A stretch of DNA of 64,000 nucleotides from Metallyticus violacea (taxonomy: Eukaryota; Arthropoda; Insecta; Mantodea; Metallyticidae), in contig CM060840.1 in assembly GCA_030762175.1 (NCBI GenBank), forward strand, positions 38,986,501 through 39,050,500, read 5' to 3'. A program made the translations under genes and the position numbers. Numbering within the stretch: the first letter of the stretch is position 1; every line of letters begins with the position of its first letter. Of this stretch, positions 61,131-64,000 are shown in pieces. The notes under the pieces were generated by a model. That model was not told the origin of the DNA. It was given only the letters and a program-made list of their open reading frames with translations, and ran no database searches.

Positions 61131-62495
61131 CCTATAATGTTTGCAATATTAATTCTAAAGTTAATACGTTATGAAGTTATGTAATGCTATTGCAGTTATT
61201 TTTTTGTAGTCTGCATGCTAAAGTATGCATTTTCAACTTGTCTTTGTGCAATATTTGCATATTAGTGCTCTGGTTTATAAAAGATAAAAAAAATCTACTT
61301 ATATCATTAAATTCATTCTATTAAGCATATTTATACTGCAACTATTCGATATTGATATTCCTTTCTGTGCGTACAACTATGTACATGCCGTTGTATTTAA
61401 ATCAAAAGTAAACATAATATTAAACAATATACTATTTTTGTGATATTCTAAACATAAAGCTATAGCAAAAATTAACTTGATCTATTGTTTTGTCGAGGAT
61501 ATGACGATGCACTTCTGCATCAGTTAAAATACCGACTGATGAGCGCATAATCTCTGCAACTGGAGCGAGCGACAGTTTTAAGAACTGGGCATGGCCACCC
61601 CAGTTCTCTTAGGCTTGTAAGTTTTTCAGCAATGTGCTCACTAAATAAAAGAAAGAAAATAATGCAGACCACATAACTAAAAGTGTTTCTTAATTATTCT
61701 GAAATGTTTATTCTGTAAAATGACTTAATTTTTGTAATTTAGAACTTTTTGATTATTTTCTAGCAAATGCAAAACGTTTAAACATTTTATAAAAACACAT
61801 TTTGAACTACATAGTATATTTCTGGTACTTTCTCCGGAGAGCATGGCTTTTATTTTGCGACGTGACTTGTAGCGTAAAGATTAATAGAAACTGCTACGTT
61901 ACATGTAACTTTGCATAAGTCTTGCAAAACTGCTGATTTTTATCTTCCTTTGCGAACGCAATCCTATAAATTCCCCTCGCGTGCATATTCCCCGTTAGAC
62001 AGAATGGTTTCCGTTTGCTCTCCTCAGCTGCACTTTATGTCCTAATGCTCAACGTGCTTCACACCAATATCCTCTTGATAGATGGGACACTTAGTTGGAA
62101 TAACGACACCACTTTAACTGCTCTGTTGACTTTTCCTTCAGTTTATTTCCTCTTAATGTTGCACTGAAGCTGATAAGCGACTCATTTGAAAAGCCTCACG
62201 TGCATTTTTCTTCAGCTATATCCCATGAATAGTCGGGTTTCCAAAGCAATTCTTGCCTCCATTAAGTGTTTATTGCACTCTTGCGGACTGTTCCTTTAAG
62301 ATGCTGGCACAGTGATGGGATGTTACATCTGGTAACGATAATTTGAAAAGACAAATGTCACAGCTGTTACACCCTACTATGCACCTGAATGTGAAAATAA
62401 ACAGTTGATTTCTTTCCTAAGTTGAGCGTAGAATTTTTAAAATTATCAAACTAACAGAAAACGAAGTTAAGCTATTTCCGTAATTGGCTTCAAAG
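61131..62495. other. Unassigned stretch
   Basis: No coding or repeat signal that I can support. Confidence 0.4.
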
Positions 62496-62624
62496 AATCT
62501 TTTTGTTGTTGTTGTTGTTGTTTTTTTTTTTTTTTTTTGAATGGCGTTTAACGCCCGTTTTTACTACTGAGGCACCACAGACGGTGGACACTAATGATGA
62601 TGATACATAAAATCTTTTTTGTTG
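62496..62624 (-). mobile_element. 5'-truncated SINE-B insertion with target duplication
   Basis: Only the last 70 or so bases of SINE-B are present (62538-62608: GCGTTTAACGCCCGTTTTTA, then GAGGCACCACAGACGG). They are preceded on the plus strand by T18 and (TTG)n, that is, an A-rich 3' tail on the element's own strand. AATCTTTTTGTTG (62496-62508) and AATCTTTTTTGTTG (62611-62624) flank it. This is an aborted LINE-driven insertion. Confidence 0.8.
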
Positions 62625-63046
62625 CTGCAAGCTATAAATCTATAAGGTTAAAGCTCAGATCCCCAGTTTATTTACGCAGAAAGTACTATCATATAATAAG
62701 TAAGCAAATAGAAAAATAGAAATGAAATCAGAAGATATTTAATTTTTAAACTTTAAATGACAAACAAGTGTTCCTGAAACAATATGTTCTCTTCTACTGT
62801 ACTTTCCTATTTATTTAAAACACTTGTTTATATTTTAATCCACAGTGGACTGAACCTCCTCATATTACACATCTTGTAATCAGCTATTAATATTACTTTT
62901 TCGTTTTTTTAGCAGCAATAGGTGTATCTTCATTGCTATAAATTTCTTTATTCACATTACACATATACTTTATTCATGGATCGTAAACCGTACATTCTCA
63001 AGTATGATGCACAATCAGGAAGGGAAATAAATACAATACAAATAAA

Positions 63047-63048
63047 AC

Positions 63049-63086
<38 letters not shown>
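63047..63086. repeat. (AAT)n microsatellite
   Basis: About 12 AAT units. Confidence 0.95.
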
Positions 63087-63087
<1 letters not shown>

Positions 63088-63169
63088 CATTAAAATGGGA
63101 AAAACGATATTTCCAGATATATGAATGGAAACTTATTTCATATTATTTATAATTACACTAGTTTTTGTG

Positions 63170-63845
63170 TTCTAACCAGCAAATAAATAGTTTCTAACTT
63201 CGCGCACTTTGGCTAGGAAAATACCCAAATAATGAGTGTGGTTTGTAAAAAGGTCCCAGCAAGCCAATCATCCTCAGTGTTCTTCTCACGTGTTCTCAGT
63301 AGGTACATTCAGGCAGATTATGTACCCATTCCTCATCCCCTCCACAAAATGGGCAGATTTTCCTACCAGAACTATCCGTTATTTTGTTAGCCTTCCAACT
63401 TTCTAGTGCAAGCCACGCCATTCCTGATATCGCCTTTCTCCCTAGAACAAGCACAAATGCCTCTTTACATCAGGTTAGTTTAATTTCATTCGATAGGCTC
63501 AAGGAGACTTTCGTGTTCCATTCTTCCTCGATTTCCTGTTTGCTGATATCCTCTAGCCTTATTTTAACTTTCTTCAATATGTTTTTATTATTTTCATGTC
63601 TCGTTTCCATATTGAACCCATTGTTGGCCAATTCCGCTGAGTCCTCTTTCCACCTCTGCATCCCAAAATATTGATGTTATATTTTGCATCTGGTGTCTAT
63701 AGCATTTAGCGCGAAGTGTTGATTGTAGACCTACATTAGGTCTAAGCCGGCATTTCACGTCCTTATTTTAATATTAATAGTATCTTCAAAACCACCACCT
63801 CCTTCATGACCCCAGAGTTGGGTGTTCCCCTGGAGAGACCGAGAA
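63170..63845 (-). pseudogene. LINE ORF2 C-terminal remnant with zinc-knuckle
   Basis: A single minus-strand frame from 63661 to about 63200 stays aligned across three stops. It reads MQRWKEDSAELANNG, EEEWNTKVSLSLSNEIKL, then after a stop AISGMAWLALESWKAN, then CPFCGGDEEWVHNLPEC. The last is a C-x2-C-x7-H-x4-C zinc-knuckle typical of the very end of many non-LTR retrotransposon ORF2 proteins. Upstream (63662-63760) another frame gives STLRAKCYRHQMQN, consistent with the region before it. It is a separate copy from the one at 1-618 but of a similar LINE type. The upstream edge meets the TA run and palindrome at 63868. Confidence 0.7.
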
Positions 63846-63867
63846 CCCTTTTCCAAAAATCAACAAT

Positions 63868-64000
63868 ATATATATATATAAATTAACACTAATAATAAAA
63901 GTAGATAAAGATAAAACACAGAGAAAGAGTCACACTTGAAATATACAGTTTCAAGTGTGACTCTTTCTCTGTGTTTTATCTTTATCTACTTTTATTATTA
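63868..64000. repeat. Perfect palindrome, same family as 659-927, cut by window end
   Basis: A TA run (about 63867-63880) is followed by AAATTAACACTAATAATAA. Arms 63890-63941 and 63949-64000 are perfect 52-bp inverted repeats around a 7-base loop (TATACAG). The arm shares GATAAAACAC and GAGTCACACTTGA-like words with the first palindrome but lacks its inner 50 bases. The right arm probably continues past the window. Confidence 0.9.

Overview
The window looks like a piece of a large, AT-rich arthropod nuclear genome, most likely an insect. This is inference. The reasons are the absence of any long open reading frame, the very low gene density, the many di- and trinucleotide microsatellites, the tRNA-derived SINEs, the mariner/Tc1-type transposases and the non-LTR retrotransposon remnants of kinds familiar from insects. 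Nothing resembles a bacterial, viral or organellar layout. I find no complete protein-coding gene; the longest ATG-to-stop frames are repeats or chance frames.

Layout. 1-1320: a decayed reverse transcriptase fragment (minus strand) abuts a TA microsatellite, then a block of nested palindromes. 1320-5760: mostly unassigned. 5765-6382: two copies of a Ser/Leu-tRNA-like SINE (here SINE-B), one with a 14-bp target-site duplication. 8.1-14.1 kb: candidate host exons, a SINE-A copy and a possible DNA transposon split by a SINE-B. 15.7-18.7 kb: more SINEs and the N-terminal part of a mariner-like transposase. 20.8-21.4 kb: two neighbouring candidate exons in matching phase. 22.0-23.1 kb: a mariner-like transposase pseudogene. 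24.8-25.4 kb: the 3' end of a non-LTR retrotransposon. 29.7 kb: a third SINE family with a target duplication. 36.9-37.6 kb: an internally deleted mariner-like element with long terminal inverted repeats. 39.6, 46.7, 47.9 and 54.8 kb: further SINE-A copies. 43.2-44.6 kb: a Tc1-like transposase remnant and a reverse transcriptase remnant. 59.0, 60.9 and 62.5 kb: more SINEs. 63.2-64.0 kb: a LINE C-terminus and, at the window edge, a perfect 52-bp-arm palindrome of the same family as the one near the start.

How the parts relate. SINEs have no enzymes and depend on a LINE; several copies here carry target duplications and simple-repeat tails, as expected of LINE-driven insertion. The DNA transposons are all broken. 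The best new leads are the palindromic TA-flanked element family at both window ends, the long-TIR deleted mariner element, and a small set of splice-bounded open segments that may be exons of a host gene with large introns. None of the exon candidates matches a protein I recognise.
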